Shown: one piece after another, positions 23,191 to 33,143 of the stretch
Numbering within the stretch: the first letter of the stretch is position 1
Layout of the letters: each line of letters starts with the position of its first letter
From: Streptomyces collinus
Lineage (GTDB): Bacteria; Actinomycetota; Actinomycetes; Streptomycetales; Streptomycetaceae
Length of the DNA: 64,000 nucleotides
Direction of reading: 5' to 3'
NCBI RefSeq assembly: GCF_031348265.1
Contig: NZ_CP133771.1
Span: 1,550,001 to 1,614,000 of the forward strand
Position numbers and translations under genes: made by a program
Notes under the pieces: model-generated
Database searches by the model: none
What the model saw: the letters and a program-made list of their open reading frames with translations, nothing else
What the model was told of the DNA's origin: nothing

Positions 23191-24030
23191 CTAGCGTTCG
23201 GCGAGCGCCTGTTCGCCCGCTTTTCGCATGGCGTCCAGGGGCGCCGGGGCCAGCCCCGTCATCTGCTCGACCTGGAGCACGGCCTGGTGCACCAGCAGGT
23301 CGAGACCGCTGACGACGGCACCGCCGTACGCCGACCAGCGCGCGGCCAGGTCGGTGGGCCAGGGGTCGTACAGGACGTCGAAGAGGGCAGCCGGGCGCTC
23401 CGGCACGGACCGGGCGAGGGCGTCGGTGACGCCGGCCGGCGTGGTGCTGATCACCAGAGGGGCATGCAGGGCCTGCTCGGCGTCCGCCCAGTCGGCGATA
23501 CGGACGTCGACGTCGAGCCGCTCGGCCCACTGCCGCATCTCGGCGGCCCGGGCCTCACTGCGCACGTACACGGCGATCTCACCCGGGCAGATCCGGGACA
23601 GCGCGGCCAGCGCGGAGGAGGCGGTGGCGCCGGCGCCGAGGACGGCGGCGGAGTCGACCTCGTCGATGCCGTGCTCGCGCAGGGCGGCGACCATGCCGGG
23701 GATGTCGGTGTTGTCGCCGATGCGGCGGCCGTCCTCGGTGAACACGACGGTGTTCACCGCCTCCACCGACGCGGCGGTCTCGCTGACCTCGTCCAGCAGC
23801 GGGATGACGGCCCGCTTCAGCGGCATGGTCAGCGACAGCCCGGCCCACTCGGCACCGAGCGACTCGAAGAACGCGGGCAGCCCGGCCTCGCCGACCTCGA
23901 ACCTGTCGTACGTCCAGCCGGCCAGGCCCAACTCCTGGTAGGCGGTGCGGTGCAGCACCGGGGAGAGGGAGTGGGCGATGGGGCTGCCGAGCACTCCGGC
24001 GCGGCGGACGTCAGTTGCCCGAGCTGGCAT
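23191..24030 (-). CDS. aroE: Shikimate dehydrogenase
   Basis: The 279-aa enzyme reduces 3-dehydroshikimate with NADPH. It has the substrate-binding segment PIAHSLSPVLH, the catalytic lysine in TMPLKRAVIP, NTDIPG and a cofactor loop LGAGATASSA (normally GAGGAA). The start overlaps the 3' end of mltG by 20 nt, an unusually long overlap that suggests coupling of the two genes. Confidence 0.95.
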   Translation of the reverse strand: MPARATDVRRAGVLGSPIAHSLSPVLHRTAYQELGLAGWTYDRFEVGEAGLPAFFESLGAEWAGLSLTMPLKRAVIPLLDEVSETAASVEAVNTVVFTEDGRRIGDNTDIPGMVAALREHGIDEVDSAAVLGAGATASSALAALSRICPGEIAVYVRSEARAAEMRQWAERLDVDVRIADWADAEQALHAPLVISTTPAGVTDALARSVPERPAALFDVLYDPWPTDLAARWSAYGGAVVSGLDLLVHQAVLQVEQMTGLAPAPLDAMRKAGEQALAER

Positions 24031-25744
24031 CGAACTTTTCCTTCAGCTTCAGGAACTGCGCATGGGTCTTGGCGAACTCGGTCTTGCTCACGCCGTCGGT
24101 CGCCACGAAGTAGATCCAGCCGTCCTTCGTGGGGTTGAGAGCCGCCTGCAACGCGACGTCGCCCGGATTGCCGATCGGACCGGGCGGCAGGCCCTTGTTG
24201 GTGTACGTGTTGTACGGGTCCTTGTTGCTGTTGATCTCGGACTCGCTGATGTGAATGTTGCTCTCGTTCTTCAGGTAGTTGAAGGACGAGTCGAACTGGA
24301 GCAGCTGGTTGGTCTCCGTGTTGGTGGGCTTGAGGCGGTTGTAGACCACCTCGGCCATCTTCCGGAAGTCGTCGTGCGTCTTGCCTTCGGCCTGGACGAG
24401 GCTCGCGACCGTGATCAGCTGCCACGGGTTCTCGAGTCCGAGGCTCTCGGCCTTCTTCTCGACACCGGCCTTCTTGTATGTCGCGGCGGCCCGGGCCACC
24501 ATCTGCTTGAGCACGGCCTCGGGCTTCTGACCCTTGCTGACGCCATAGCTGGACGGGTAGAGGAATCCTTCGAGCGGATCCTTGACATCCGGATGGTTCA
24601 GCGCCCAGGCGGGCAGGCCCAGCTTCTTGTAGTCCTTCTCGGCGACCGCGGCGGTGGTGCCCCCCTTGACGCCCAGCCGCTTGTCGATGAGCCGGTAGAC
24701 GTCGGCGTTGCGCTTGCCTTCCGCGATGATCAGGTTGTCGCGGCTCTTGGGACTGAGCATCAGTTCGACCGCGCTCTCGGCCGACATTTGCTTCTGCAGC
24801 GTGTACACGCCGTCCTGGATGCTCTTGCCCTCGGGGTTGCTCTGCTGGGCCGCGACGAAGGCGTCGACGCTCTTGACGACCCCCGCGCTCTTCAGCACCT
24901 GACCGATCTTGTACCCGAGTGCACCCTCGGGGATCTCGACCGTCACCTGCTGCCCGTTGCCCTCACCCGCGAAGTCCGGGGCGTCGCCGAAACGATCCTG
25001 GTAGAACTGGTAGCCGAAGTAGCTGACGCCGGCCAGACCTCCCCCGAGGATCACGACGACCAGGAGGCAGGCCATGCCGTTGCGGCGCTTCTTCGGTTTG
25101 CCGCCGCCGCGCCCGCGCTTGTCCTCGCGCCCGCGGCGCTGCCCCGGCTCGTCGCCGTCGTCATCGTCGTCACCGCCCGCGAAGAAGGCGTGTTCGCCCT
25201 GGTCGGGGCCCGGATCCCAGTCGGTCGCCGGTTCCTGGGCGGGCTCCTGAGCAGGCTCGACCCCGCGCCGGCCGGGCGGCTCCGGGGGTGGGTACGCGTC
25301 AGGCGTGCCGTAGTACTCCTGCTGGCCCCCGCCGTACGCAGGGGTCTGCTGTCCGTACGGATCCCCCGCGTCGCCGGGGTACGGGAGCTGCTGGTGGGGG
25401 TCGTTGGCCCAGCCGCCGGTGTCGTACTGCTGCTGGTGGTAGCCCTGGGCCTGCTGATGTCCGGGGTCCTGCTGCCCCGGGTACTGCTGGTGTCCGTGGG
25501 CCTGTGCCGCGTAATGCTGCTGGTCGTACGGGTACTGCTGCTGCGCCTGACCGTATCCGGCCTGCTCACCGGTGCCCCAGTCGCCGTACTGCTGCTGCGG
25601 CTGCTCTGGATAGTGCTGCGGCTGGCCGCCGTAGGGGGACTGCTGACCCTGATGGGCCTGCTGTCCGCCCCATCCGCCGTCCCCGTACAACGGGTCCTCC
25701 GGATGCCACGGTTCGGAGCCTTGGCCCCGGCCATACTCAGTCAT
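24011..25744 (-). CDS. mltG: Endolytic murein transglycosylase (MltG/YceG family) with long Gln/Tyr/Gly-rich tail
   Basis: The 577-aa protein probably cleaves nascent peptidoglycan strands at the membrane. Residues 1-210 form a low-complexity Gln/Tyr/Gly/Pro-rich tail, ending in an acidic run of five Asp and a very basic patch. One membrane helix lies near 224-246. The extracellular part carries a LysM-like region and the YceG catalytic domain, with the probable catalytic Glu near residue 453 in TVASLVQAEGK. The ATG at 25742-25744 fits the tail; longer frames have no support. ruvX lies upstream and aroE downstream. Confidence 0.92.
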   Translation of the reverse strand: MTEYGRGQGSEPWHPEDPLYGDGGWGGQQAHQGQQSPYGGQPQHYPEQPQQQYGDWGTGEQAGYGQAQQQYPYDQQHYAAQAHGHQQYPGQQDPGHQQAQGYHQQQYDTGGWANDPHQQLPYPGDAGDPYGQQTPAYGGGQQEYYGTPDAYPPPEPPGRRGVEPAQEPAQEPATDWDPGPDQGEHAFFAGGDDDDDGDEPGQRRGREDKRGRGGGKPKKRRNGMACLLVVVILGGGLAGVSYFGYQFYQDRFGDAPDFAGEGNGQQVTVEIPEGALGYKIGQVLKSAGVVKSVDAFVAAQQSNPEGKSIQDGVYTLQKQMSAESAVELMLSPKSRDNLIIAEGKRNADVYRLIDKRLGVKGGTTAAVAEKDYKKLGLPAWALNHPDVKDPLEGFLYPSSYGVSKGQKPEAVLKQMVARAAATYKKAGVEKKAESLGLENPWQLITVASLVQAEGKTHDDFRKMAEVVYNRLKPTNTETNQLLQFDSSFNYLKNESNIHISESEINSNKDPYNTYTNKGLPPGPIGNPGDVALQAALNPTKDGWIYFVATDGVSKTEFAKTHAQFLKLKEKFDASSGN

Positions 25745-25865
25745 CGATCCCCTAGAGCCGCGAGGCGGCGGTCGCGCGGCTTCCGGCCCGGCGCTCGTCC
25801 CGCCTCTTGCTGTGCGGCGGCTGTTCGAATGCCGTCGCATCGCGCGGAACGTTACCGTATCGCGA

Positions 25866-26330
25866 TCAGATGACCACTTCGACGCCTTCGCCGGGTGCTT
25901 TACCTGACACCCGTTCGGATTCGAGGGCCTGTTGCAGGATGACGACAGCCGCTGCCTGGTCGATGACGGACCGGCCCTTCCTGGATTTCACGCCCGAGGC
26001 GCGCAGCCCCTGACTGGCCGTCACCGTCGTCATGCGTTCGTCGACGAGTCTCACCGGAATCGGGGAGATCATGCGGGCCAGTTCCTGGGCGAAGCCCCGG
26101 ACCTTGACCGCGGCCGGGCCCTCGCCCCCCTTGAGGGAGCGCGGGAGACCGACGATGACCTCGAGGGGCTCGTACTCCTCGACGAGTTGCTTCAACCGTC
26201 GCTGAGCTGCGGGGATGTCACGCCCCGGGACCGTCTCCACCGGGGTGGCGAGGATCCCGTCGGGGTCGCACGAGGCGACCCCGATGCGGGCGTCCCCGAC
26301 GTCGATCGCGAGTCGACGTCCTCTGCGCAT
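25866..26330 (-). CDS. ruvX: Putative pre-16S rRNA nuclease / Holliday junction resolvase-like protein (YqgF)
   Basis: The 154-aa RNase H-fold protein begins LAIDVGDARIGVAS, the first acidic catalytic motif, and has the later VRLVDERMTT and SVIDQAAAVVIL segments of the family. YqgF in E. coli processes the 5' end of 16S rRNA; a role in recombination has also been proposed. It follows alaS with 17 nt spacing, a very common alaS-yqgF-mltG arrangement. Confidence 0.93.
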   Translation of the reverse strand: MRRGRRLAIDVGDARIGVASCDPDGILATPVETVPGRDIPAAQRRLKQLVEEYEPLEVIVGLPRSLKGGEGPAAVKVRGFAQELARMISPIPVRLVDERMTTVTASQGLRASGVKSRKGRSVIDQAAAVVILQQALESERVSGKAPGEGVEVVI

Positions 26331-26347
26331 GCCGTTCGACCCGTCTC

Positions 26348-29020
26348 TTACTTGGCCGTCTCGGTGACCAGGCGCTCCACGGCGTCCACGGCGTCGCCGA
26401 TGGCGGCCGGGTTCTGGCCGCCGCCCTGGGCGACGTCCGGCTTGCCGCCACCGCCGCCGCCGAGGGTCTTGGCGGCCGTGCGGACCAGGTCGCCGGCCTT
26501 CAGACCACGCTCGCGGGCGGCCTCGTTGGTGGCGATGACCGTCAGCGGCTTGCCGTTCGCCACCGTGAACAGGGCGACCACGGCGGCACGCCCGCCCTGG
26601 ATGCGTCCGCGCACGTCGAGGACGAGCTTGCGCAGGTCGTCGGCGGTCGTGCCGTCCGGGACCTGACCGGTCACGACAGCAACGCCACGGATGTCCTTGG
26701 CCGACTCGGCGAGGCCGGCGGCGGCCTGGAGGACCTTCTCGGCGCGGAACTTCTCGATCTCCTTCTCGGCGTCCTTCAGCTTGCCGAGCATGGCGGAGAC
26801 CTTCTCCGGGAGTTCCTCCGGGCGACCCTTGATCAGCTCCTGGAGCTGGGCGACGACCGTGTGCTCCCGGGCGAGGAAGTTGTAGGCGTCCACGCCGACC
26901 AGGGCCTCGATGCGGCGCACACCCGAGCCGATGGAGGACTCACCGAGCAGCTTCACCAGGCCGAGCTGGGCGGTGTTGTGCACGTGGGTGCCGCCGCACA
27001 GCTCCTTGGAGAAGTCGCCGATGGTGACCACGCGGACGCGCTCGCCGTACTTCTCGCCGAACTCGGCGATGGCGCCCTGCTTCTTGGCCTCGTCGATGCC
27101 CATGACGTCGGCACGGACGTCCAGGTCGCGGGCGAGCACCTCGTTGATCTTCTGCTCGACATCGGTCATCACGGCCGTCGGGACGGCGGACGGGGAGCCG
27201 AAGTCGAAGCGGAAGCGGCCGGGCTGGTTCTCGGAACCGGCCTGGGCGGCCGTCGGGCCGAGGGCGTCGCGCAGGGCCTGGTGGGTCAGGTGCGTGGCCG
27301 AGTGGGCGCGGGCGATGGCCTTGCGGCGGCGGTCGTCGATGGAGGCGTGGGCCTTGGCGCCGACGGTGACCTCGCCGACCTGGACGACGCCCTTGTGGAC
27401 GTACACACCCGGGACCGGCTTCTGGCAGTCACGGATCTCGATGACGGCACCGGAGTCGACCTTGATCTTGCCGGTGTCGCCGATCTGGCCACCGCCCTCG
27501 GCGTAGAAGGGGGTGCGGTCGAGGACGATCTCGACCTCGTCGCCCTCGGTGGCGGCCGGGGAGGAGGCGCCGTCGACGAGGATGCCGACGATCGTGGACT
27601 CGCTCTCGGTGTCGGTGTAGCCGATGAAGTCGGTGGCACCGGCCTGGTCGGCGATCTCACGGTAGGCACCGGCGCCGGCGTGGCCGGTCTTCTTGGCCTG
27701 GGCGTCGGCCTTGGCGCGCTCCCGCTGCTCCTTCATCAGGCGGCGGAAGCCGTCCTCGTCCACGGAGAGGCCCTGCTCGGCGGCCATCTCCAGGGTGAGG
27801 TCGATCGGAAAGCCCCAGGTGTCGTGGAGCAGGAAGGCCTTGTCGCCGGCCAGGACGGTGCCGCCGGCGGCCTTGGTGTCGGTGACGGCCGTGTCGAGGA
27901 TGTTGGTGCCGGCCTTCAGCGTCTTGAGGAAGGCGTTCTCCTCGGCGAGGGCGACCTTCTCGATGCGCTCGCGGTCGGTGATGAGCTCGGGGTACTGCTG
28001 GCCCATCATCTCGATCACGGTGTCGACCAGGTCCTTCACGACCGGACCGGTGGCGCCGAGCAGGCGCATGTTGCGGATGGCGCGGCGCATGATGCGGCGC
28101 AGCACATAGCCGCGGCCCTCGTTGCCGGGCGTGACGCCGTCTCCGATGAGCATCACGGAGGTACGCATGTGGTCGGTGACCACGCGCAGGGAGACGTCCG
28201 AGTCGTGGGCGTCGCCGTAGCGGACGCCGGTCAGCTCGGTGGCCTTGTTGATGACGGCCATCGAGGTGTCGATCTCGTACATGTTCTGCACGCCCTGCAG
28301 AATCATGGCGAGGCGCTCGAGGCCGAGGCCGGTGTCGATGTTCTTGCTGGGCAGTTCGCCGAGGATCTCGAAGTTGTCCTTGCCGATGCCCTCGCCCCGC
28401 TCGTACTGCATGAAGACGAGGTTCCAGATCTCCACGTACCGCTCGTCGTTGACGGCGGGGCCGCCCTCGACGCCGAACTCGGGGCCGCGGTCGTAGTTGA
28501 TCTCGGAACACGGGCCGCAGGGGCCGGGGACGCCCATGGACCAGTAGTTGTCCTTCATGCCGAGGCGCTGGATGCGCTCCTTCGGCACGCCGACGACCTC
28601 GTGCCAGATGCGCTCGGCCTCGTCGTCGTCCTTGTAGACCGTGATCCACAGACGCTCGGGGTCGAGGCCGTAACCGCCCTTGTCCTGGGCGCTGGTGAGC
28701 AGCTCCCAGGCGAGCTTGATGGCGCCTTCCTTGAAGTAGTCGCCGAAGGAGAAGTTGCCGCACATCTGGAAGAACGTGCCGTGCCGGGTGGTCTTGCCGA
28801 CCTCTTCGATGTCCGGCGTGCGCACGCACTTCTGCACGCTGGTGGCGCGGTCGAAGGGCGGCTTGACCTCACCCAGGAAGTAGGGCTTGAAGGGCACCAT
28901 GCCGGCCGGGACGAGGAGCAGAGTCGGGTCGTCCGCGATGAGCGACGCCGAAGGGACGACGGTGTGACCGCGCTCCTCGAAGAAGCTCAACCAGCGGCGG
29001 CGAATCTCAGCCGACTCCAT
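26348..29020 (-). CDS. alaS: Alanyl-tRNA synthetase
   Basis: The 890-aa enzyme charges tRNA-Ala. The class II catalytic core begins [20 protein letters not shown]. The editing domain has [11 protein letters not shown] and the C-terminal [13 protein letters not shown] zinc/editing motif, then the C-Ala region ending in a Gly-rich stretch. Its ATG overlaps the preceding gene's stop by one base (TGATG). The large plus-strand frame opposite is a shadow. Confidence 0.98.
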   Translation of the reverse strand: MESAEIRRRWLSFFEERGHTVVPSASLIADDPTLLLVPAGMVPFKPYFLGEVKPPFDRATSVQKCVRTPDIEEVGKTTRHGTFFQMCGNFSFGDYFKEGAIKLAWELLTSAQDKGGYGLDPERLWITVYKDDDEAERIWHEVVGVPKERIQRLGMKDNYWSMGVPGPCGPCSEINYDRGPEFGVEGGPAVNDERYVEIWNLVFMQYERGEGIGKDNFEILGELPSKNIDTGLGLERLAMILQGVQNMYEIDTSMAVINKATELTGVRYGDAHDSDVSLRVVTDHMRTSVMLIGDGVTPGNEGRGYVLRRIMRRAIRNMRLLGATGPVVKDLVDTVIEMMGQQYPELITDRERIEKVALAEENAFLKTLKAGTNILDTAVTDTKAAGGTVLAGDKAFLLHDTWGFPIDLTLEMAAEQGLSVDEDGFRRLMKEQRERAKADAQAKKTGHAGAGAYREIADQAGATDFIGYTDTESESTIVGILVDGASSPAATEGDEVEIVLDRTPFYAEGGGQIGDTGKIKVDSGAVIEIRDCQKPVPGVYVHKGVVQVGEVTVGAKAHASIDDRRRKAIARAHSATHLTHQALRDALGPTAAQAGSENQPGRFRFDFGSPSAVPTAVMTDVEQKINEVLARDLDVRADVMGIDEAKKQGAIAEFGEKYGERVRVVTIGDFSKELCGGTHVHNTAQLGLVKLLGESSIGSGVRRIEALVGVDAYNFLAREHTVVAQLQELIKGRPEELPEKVSAMLGKLKDAEKEIEKFRAEKVLQAAAGLAESAKDIRGVAVVTGQVPDGTTADDLRKLVLDVRGRIQGGRAAVVALFTVANGKPLTVIATNEAARERGLKAGDLVRTAAKTLGGGGGGKPDVAQGGGQNPAAIGDAVDAVERLVTETAK

Positions 29021-29373
29021 CAGTGGTCCTCATTCCGGTTGTACGGGTACGTCTGGTACGCCGAACCCTCGACGTACTTCGGGTTGTTGCGGTTCTCGAT
29101 GGCGATGTGACGCCGGGGTGCGGGGAGTTCGGGATTCTCGTTGATCCCGAGTGCGTCGCCCAGTTCGGCCTCCCGGACGGCCATGTTGTCGCGGACGTCG
29201 AGTGCGAAGCCCACGGCACGGTCCTTGATGCGGTGACCGGCCTCGATCGCCTTGTTCCCGGCGGTTCTGGCGAGGCTCTCGGGGGTCAGCTGCTTCAGCT
29301 TGCGATTGACCTTGGTGGTGGCCCACACACCGGCGGCGACGCCCGTGGTGAACCAGAAGGTGCGGCGGAACAT
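29020..29373 (-). CDS. Small membrane-associated protein upstream of alaS (DUF6167-like)
   Basis: The 117-aa product starts with a short hydrophobic stretch ([15 protein letters not shown]) followed by a basic, helical region and a polar C-terminus rich in Asn and Tyr. I recognise it only as a protein conserved next to alaS in Streptomyces. It is coupled to alaS by a 1-nt stop/start overlap, which points to linked expression and not necessarily to linked function. Confidence 0.85.
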   Translation of the reverse strand: MFRRTFWFTTGVAAGVWATTKVNRKLKQLTPESLARTAGNKAIEAGHRIKDRAVGFALDVRDNMAVREAELGDALGINENPELPAPRRHIAIENRNNPKYVEGSAYQTYPYNRNEDH

Positions 29374-29382
29374 CGCTGGCTC

Positions 29383-29823
29383 TCAGTCCCTCTTCCCTCG
29401 GGCGCTGCGCCGGGTGACCGTGCGGCCCACGATCACGGTACGCCTGGACGCCTTGGCGGGCACGTCCTCCTTGCGGCCGCCCAGGGCCCGGCGCACGCCG
29501 TAGCCGAAGGCCGCGACCTTGACCAGGGGGCCGCCGAAGGTGGAGGCGACGGTCGTCGACAGCGCCGAGGCGTTCGACGTGACCTCCTGGACGTCGGAGG
29601 CGATCGAGTCGACCCGGTCGATCTGGGTCTGCGCGGAGCGCACCGCCGTGGAGGCGTCCGCCAGCAACGGGACGGCCTGGTCGGTCACGTCCGCCACGAG
29701 CTTGGTGGTCGCCTTGAGCGTCTGGGCCACCCTCGCCAGCGCGACGGCGAGGAAGGAGACCAGGATCGCCCAGAAGACGGCCACCAGGATCCCGGCAACC
29801 TCTCCACCGGACACTGTGTGCAC
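29383..29823 (-). CDS. DUF948 family membrane protein
   Basis: The approximately 146-aa product has an N-terminal membrane helix (GILVAVFWAILVSFLAVALARVA) followed by a heptad-like helical stretch (about residues 30-90) and a basic C-terminus. DUF948 proteins resemble the helical linkers of chemoreceptors and general stress proteins, function unknown. GTG at 29823 or 29814 could be the start; AGGGAG lies 3 and 12 nt before them, so neither spacing is ideal. It ends 9 nt before the next gene. Confidence 0.8.
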   Translation of the reverse strand: MHTVSGGEVAGILVAVFWAILVSFLAVALARVAQTLKATTKLVADVTDQAVPLLADASTAVRSAQTQIDRVDSIASDVQEVTSNASALSTTVASTFGGPLVKVAAFGYGVRRALGGRKEDVPAKASRRTVIVGRTVTRRSARGKRD

Positions 29824-29930
29824 CCGCTCCCTGAAACGTGCCTGAACATCAAAAAGTCGTGCGCCGAGCCTATCGCGCCGGAGGTTGCGCTCCGTACCGG
29901 TTTCCCGCGCGGGAGCAGGGGAATCGCGAG

Positions 29931-29975
29931 AGCCCGCCGTCTCGCCCACCCGGACGGGTGGGGAGACGGCGGGCT
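29931..29975 (-). terminator. rpsD terminator
   Basis: A stem of about 20 bp with one bulged base (AGCCCGCCGTCTC and CCCACCC arms) closes a 4-nt loop 25 nt past the rpsD stop. Confidence 0.85.
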
Positions 29976-29999
29976 GGGGTACCGCGTGCCTGCCGAGGA

Positions 30000-30614
30000 T
30001 CAGCGGGCGTAGTACTCGACGACGAGCTGCTCGTCGCAGATCACCGGGATCTCCTTGCGGTTCGGCTCACGGTCCAGGCGGAACGCCAGGGCCTTGAGGT
30101 TCACCTGGAGGTAGCGCGGGGTCTCACCGTCGGGGGCAAAGCCACCCTCACGAGCGATCGTGAAGAGGGTCTTCTCCTTGGAACGCTCGCGAACCTGCAC
30201 GACGTCGTCCGGACGGACACGGAAGGAGGGCTTGTCGACCTTCTTGCCGTTGACCGCGATGTGGCCGTGGACGACCATCTGGCGGGCCTGGTAGATCGTG
30301 CGGGCGATGCCCGAACGCAGAACCAGGGCGTCGAGACGGCGCTCCAGCTCGATGATCAGGGCCTCACCGGTCTTGCCCTGGACCTTGGAGGCACGCTCGT
30401 AGGCGCGGACGAGCTGACGCTCGGACACGTCGTACTGCGCGCGCAGACGCTGCTTCTCGAGCAGACGGACCTTGTAGTCCGAGTTCTGCTTGCGGCCGCG
30501 GCCGTGCTCACCCGGCGGGTAGGGGCGGGCCTCGAAGTACTTGACGGCCTTCGGGGTCAGCGCGATGCCGAGGGCACGCGACTTCTTGACCTTGGGGCGG
30601 GACTGGTTCGCCAC
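30000..30614 (-). CDS. rpsD: 30S ribosomal protein S4
   Basis: The 204-aa protein is a primary 16S rRNA-binding protein. It has the S4 N-terminal domain and an S4 RNA-binding fold ([21 protein letters not shown], then [20 protein letters not shown]). No zinc-binding Cys motif is seen near the N-terminus, so it is the Cys-minus form. The GTG at 30612-30614 is the homologous start. As in Bacillus, rpsD stands alone, outside the large ribosomal operons, with a long leader upstream. Confidence 0.97.
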   Translation of the reverse strand: MANQSRPKVKKSRALGIALTPKAVKYFEARPYPPGEHGRGRKQNSDYKVRLLEKQRLRAQYDVSERQLVRAYERASKVQGKTGEALIIELERRLDALVLRSGIARTIYQARQMVVHGHIAVNGKKVDKPSFRVRPDDVVQVRERSKEKTLFTIAREGGFAPDGETPRYLQVNLKALAFRLDREPNRKEIPVICDEQLVVEYYAR

Positions 30615-30932
30615 TGTCTTCTTCTCTTTCCTGGTTTCCGGCTCGTCAGGGTTGAGGGAGGTCGCATCCGCAGCCGGGGAAACCCTCCTCGGTCCTGGTG
30701 GACCGCGGTGGGCAGCCGCTCCCCTGGTCTGGGCACATACGTGCAGCACGCGAGTGGCCCACCGACCCGTTCCGTCGTGCGACGGTGGTGGTGGGCTGCC
30801 CGCGACACCGTTCGACGGTGCGCGACGCTCCTGGAGCCGATCCCGGAGGGCTGTGCCCCCCGGACTGGCTCCGGCCGACTGTCCCGTTCTGACTGCACGG
30901 GACGCGGCACTCCGGACGAGTTTACAGGGTGC
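30615..30932 (-). promoter_or_regulatory. 318-bp rpsD leader with candidate promoter and hairpins
   Basis: No gene is supported. On the minus strand TAAACT (30924-30919) with a 4-of-6 -35 match (TCGAAA, 18 nt away) predicts a leader of about 300 nt. It contains two clear hairpins: 30758-30795 (CCGTCG with CGACGG, extended by CCCACC/GGTGGG) and 30806-30820 (CACCG with CGGTG). In Bacillus S4 represses its own mRNA through a structured leader; a similar role here is inference. Confidence 0.45.
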
Positions 30933-32285
30933 TCAGGACCGCTTTCGACCGAGGTTCTTCCGGGTCCACTCCACCGCGTCCGCGTAGCGGGCCTCCGCGC
31001 CGTGCCGGGTCGGCTCGTAGTACTCGCGGTCCTTCAGTTCGTCGGGGGCGTACTGCTGGGCCGCGATGCCTTCGGGCAGGTCGTGCGGGTAGGTGTAGCC
31101 CTGTCCGTGGCCGAGCTTGGTCGCGCCCTTGTAGTGGCTGTCGCGCAGGTGCGCGGGAACGGGACCGGCCAGACCCTTGCGTACGTCGGCCAGGGCGGCG
31201 CCGATCGCCGTGGTCGCGGCGTTGGACTTGGGGGCCAGGGCGAGGGCGATCGTGGCGTGGCTGAGGGTGAGGGCGGCTTCGGGGAAGCCGATCATGGCGA
31301 CGGCCTGGGCGGCGGCGACGGCCGTCTGCAGAGCGGTCGGGTCGGCCAGGCCGATGTCCTCGCTGGCGGAGATCATCAGGCGCCGGGCGATGAAGCGGGG
31401 GTCCTCGCCGGCCTCGATCATCCGGGCCAGGTAGTGCAGGGCCGCGTCGACGTCGGAGCCGCGGATGGACTTGATCAGGGCGCTGGCCACGTCGTAGTGC
31501 TGGTCGCCGTCCCGGTCGTACTTCACGGCGGCCCGGTCGACCGTCTCCTCCAGGGTGGTCAGGCCGATCTCCGCCTCACCCTTGTCGAGGGCGGCTCCGG
31601 CGGCCGCCTCCAGGGCGGTCAGGGCACGCCGGGCGTCGCCGCCGGCGATGCGCAGGAGGTGGCTCTCGGTCTCCTCGGGGAGGGTGACGGCCTCCTTGAG
31701 GCCGCGCTCGTCGGTGAGGGCGCGGCGCACGAGGCTCCTGATGTCCTCGTCCGTGAGCGGTTCGAGGGTGAGCAGCAGGGAGCGGGACAGCAGGGGGGAG
31801 ATCACCGAGAAGTAGGGGTTCTCGGTCGTCGCCGCGATGAGCGTCACCCAGCGGTTCTCCACGGCCGGGAGCAGGGAGTCCTGCTGGGCCTTGCTGAAGC
31901 GGTGGATCTCGTCGAGGAAGAGGACGGTCTCCTTGCCGTAGCCGCCGGAGGCGCGGCGGGCGCCGTCGATGACCGCGCGGACCTCCTTGACGCCCGCGGT
32001 GATCGCGGACAGCTCCACGAAGCGGGCGTCCGTCGCCTTGGAGACGACGTAGGCCAGGGTGGTCTTGCCGGTGCCGGGCGGGCCCCAGAGGAGCACCGAG
32101 GAGGGGCCGGCCGGGCCGGAGGCCTCCCCGACCAGTCTGCGCAGGGGTGAGCCCGGCTTCAGCAGGTGCTGCTGGCCCACGACCTCGTCGAGGGTGCGCG
32201 GGCGCATCCGCACCGCCAGGGGGCTGCTGGACGGCTCCTTCTCCTGGCGTTCTTCGGCTGCGGCGGTGAACAGATCGGGCTCCAC
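30933..32285 (-). CDS. rarA: Replication-associated recombination protein A (RarA/MgsA)
   Basis: The 450-aa AAA+ ATPase is related to clamp-loader subunits and acts at stalled forks. It has [21 protein letters not shown] (Walker A), [15 protein letters not shown] (Walker B), the sensor TTENPYFSV and the C-terminal oligomerisation domain with [16 protein letters not shown]. The GTG start at 32283-32285 gives MEPDLF, a usual RarA N-terminus. Confidence 0.95.
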   Translation of the reverse strand: MEPDLFTAAAEERQEKEPSSSPLAVRMRPRTLDEVVGQQHLLKPGSPLRRLVGEASGPAGPSSVLLWGPPGTGKTTLAYVVSKATDARFVELSAITAGVKEVRAVIDGARRASGGYGKETVLFLDEIHRFSKAQQDSLLPAVENRWVTLIAATTENPYFSVISPLLSRSLLLTLEPLTDEDIRSLVRRALTDERGLKEAVTLPEETESHLLRIAGGDARRALTALEAAAGAALDKGEAEIGLTTLEETVDRAAVKYDRDGDQHYDVASALIKSIRGSDVDAALHYLARMIEAGEDPRFIARRLMISASEDIGLADPTALQTAVAAAQAVAMIGFPEAALTLSHATIALALAPKSNAATTAIGAALADVRKGLAGPVPAHLRDSHYKGATKLGHGQGYTYPHDLPEGIAAQQYAPDELKDREYYEPTRHGAEARYADAVEWTRKNLGRKRS

Positions 32286-32341
32286 GTCAGAAACCCTAAA
32301 TCACGGCACCGACAATCCGGCCGGGCCCCGGAACCGGGGGC

Positions 32342-33001
32342 TCAGCTGAGCCAGAAGTCCCACCAGCGGGTCAGGACCAGCATGCCGATGATGCCGATGT
32401 GCAGGACGGGCATGACCCACGTGAACTCGCCGAAGAAGCTCTTGAGCCAGCTCGGGGCGGGCAGGAAACCCTTGCGGATGTTGAACGACGTCACGTACCA
32501 GAACATCAGGATCGTGGCGACCCAGGCCAGGCTGCACCACAGGCAGAGCGCGTTGATCCGGTACAGGGACTGGAACGTCAGCCAGGCGCAGAAGCTCACA
32601 CCGAAGAGGCAGCCGGCGTTGAAGGTGAGCCAGTACCAGCGCGGGAAGCGGGCGCCGGCGAGCAGGCTCATGCCGACGCCGATGACGATGGCGTAGGCGG
32701 CGAGGCCGAGCATCGGGTTCGGGAAGCCGAAGACCGCGGCCTGCTTGCTCTCCATGACGCTGCCGCAGGAGACCACGGGGTTGAGGCTGCAGCCGGGCGT
32801 GAACGTCGTGCCCGCGACCTTGGCCTCGAGGATCTTGAACTTGTCGATCGTGATGACCCACGCGGCGAGCAGTCCGGCCGCGCCGGTGATCACCAGCAGC
32901 AGGGCCAGGGCCCGGCTGCCGCCCTCGGCGCGGGACGCGGTCTCGGCACGCTCCGGCTCGGACTCGGTGGAGACGTCCCTGGCTGTCGTCTTGCTGCTCA
33001 T
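32342..33001 (-). CDS. Vitamin K epoxide reductase (VKOR) family protein
   Basis: The 219-aa integral membrane protein probably recycles disulfide-forming enzymes by passing electrons to quinone. Four to five membrane segments are visible. The loop cysteines are in [13 protein letters not shown] and the active-site CxxC is NALCLWCSL. The N-terminal 35 residues are polar. The ATG at 32999-33001 is chosen; an ATG 48 nt upstream also lies in frame without a ribosome-binding site. No thiol oxidase gene is adjacent. Confidence 0.9.
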   Translation of the reverse strand: MSSKTTARDVSTESEPERAETASRAEGGSRALALLLVITGAAGLLAAWVITIDKFKILEAKVAGTTFTPGCSLNPVVSCGSVMESKQAAVFGFPNPMLGLAAYAIVIGVGMSLLAGARFPRWYWLTFNAGCLFGVSFCAWLTFQSLYRINALCLWCSLAWVATILMFWYVTSFNIRKGFLPAPSWLKSFFGEFTWVMPVLHIGIIGMLVLTRWWDFWLS

Positions 33002-33143
33002 CACGCCGATTCCGTCACTTGAGACCTGCGCATCTTCGGACAGGGCCATTGTGCCGCACAGGTGCCCTCGTCCACCGTTCGGTGGACATAAGGATGGCCG
33101 CCCGGCCGTCCCTGAGGGTTGCGTTCCGGCCGACGCTCGTCGC

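Noticed and set aside
26861-29110. 749-aa plus-strand open frame opposite alaS
   Set aside because: Typical antisense shadow of a GC-rich synthetase gene.
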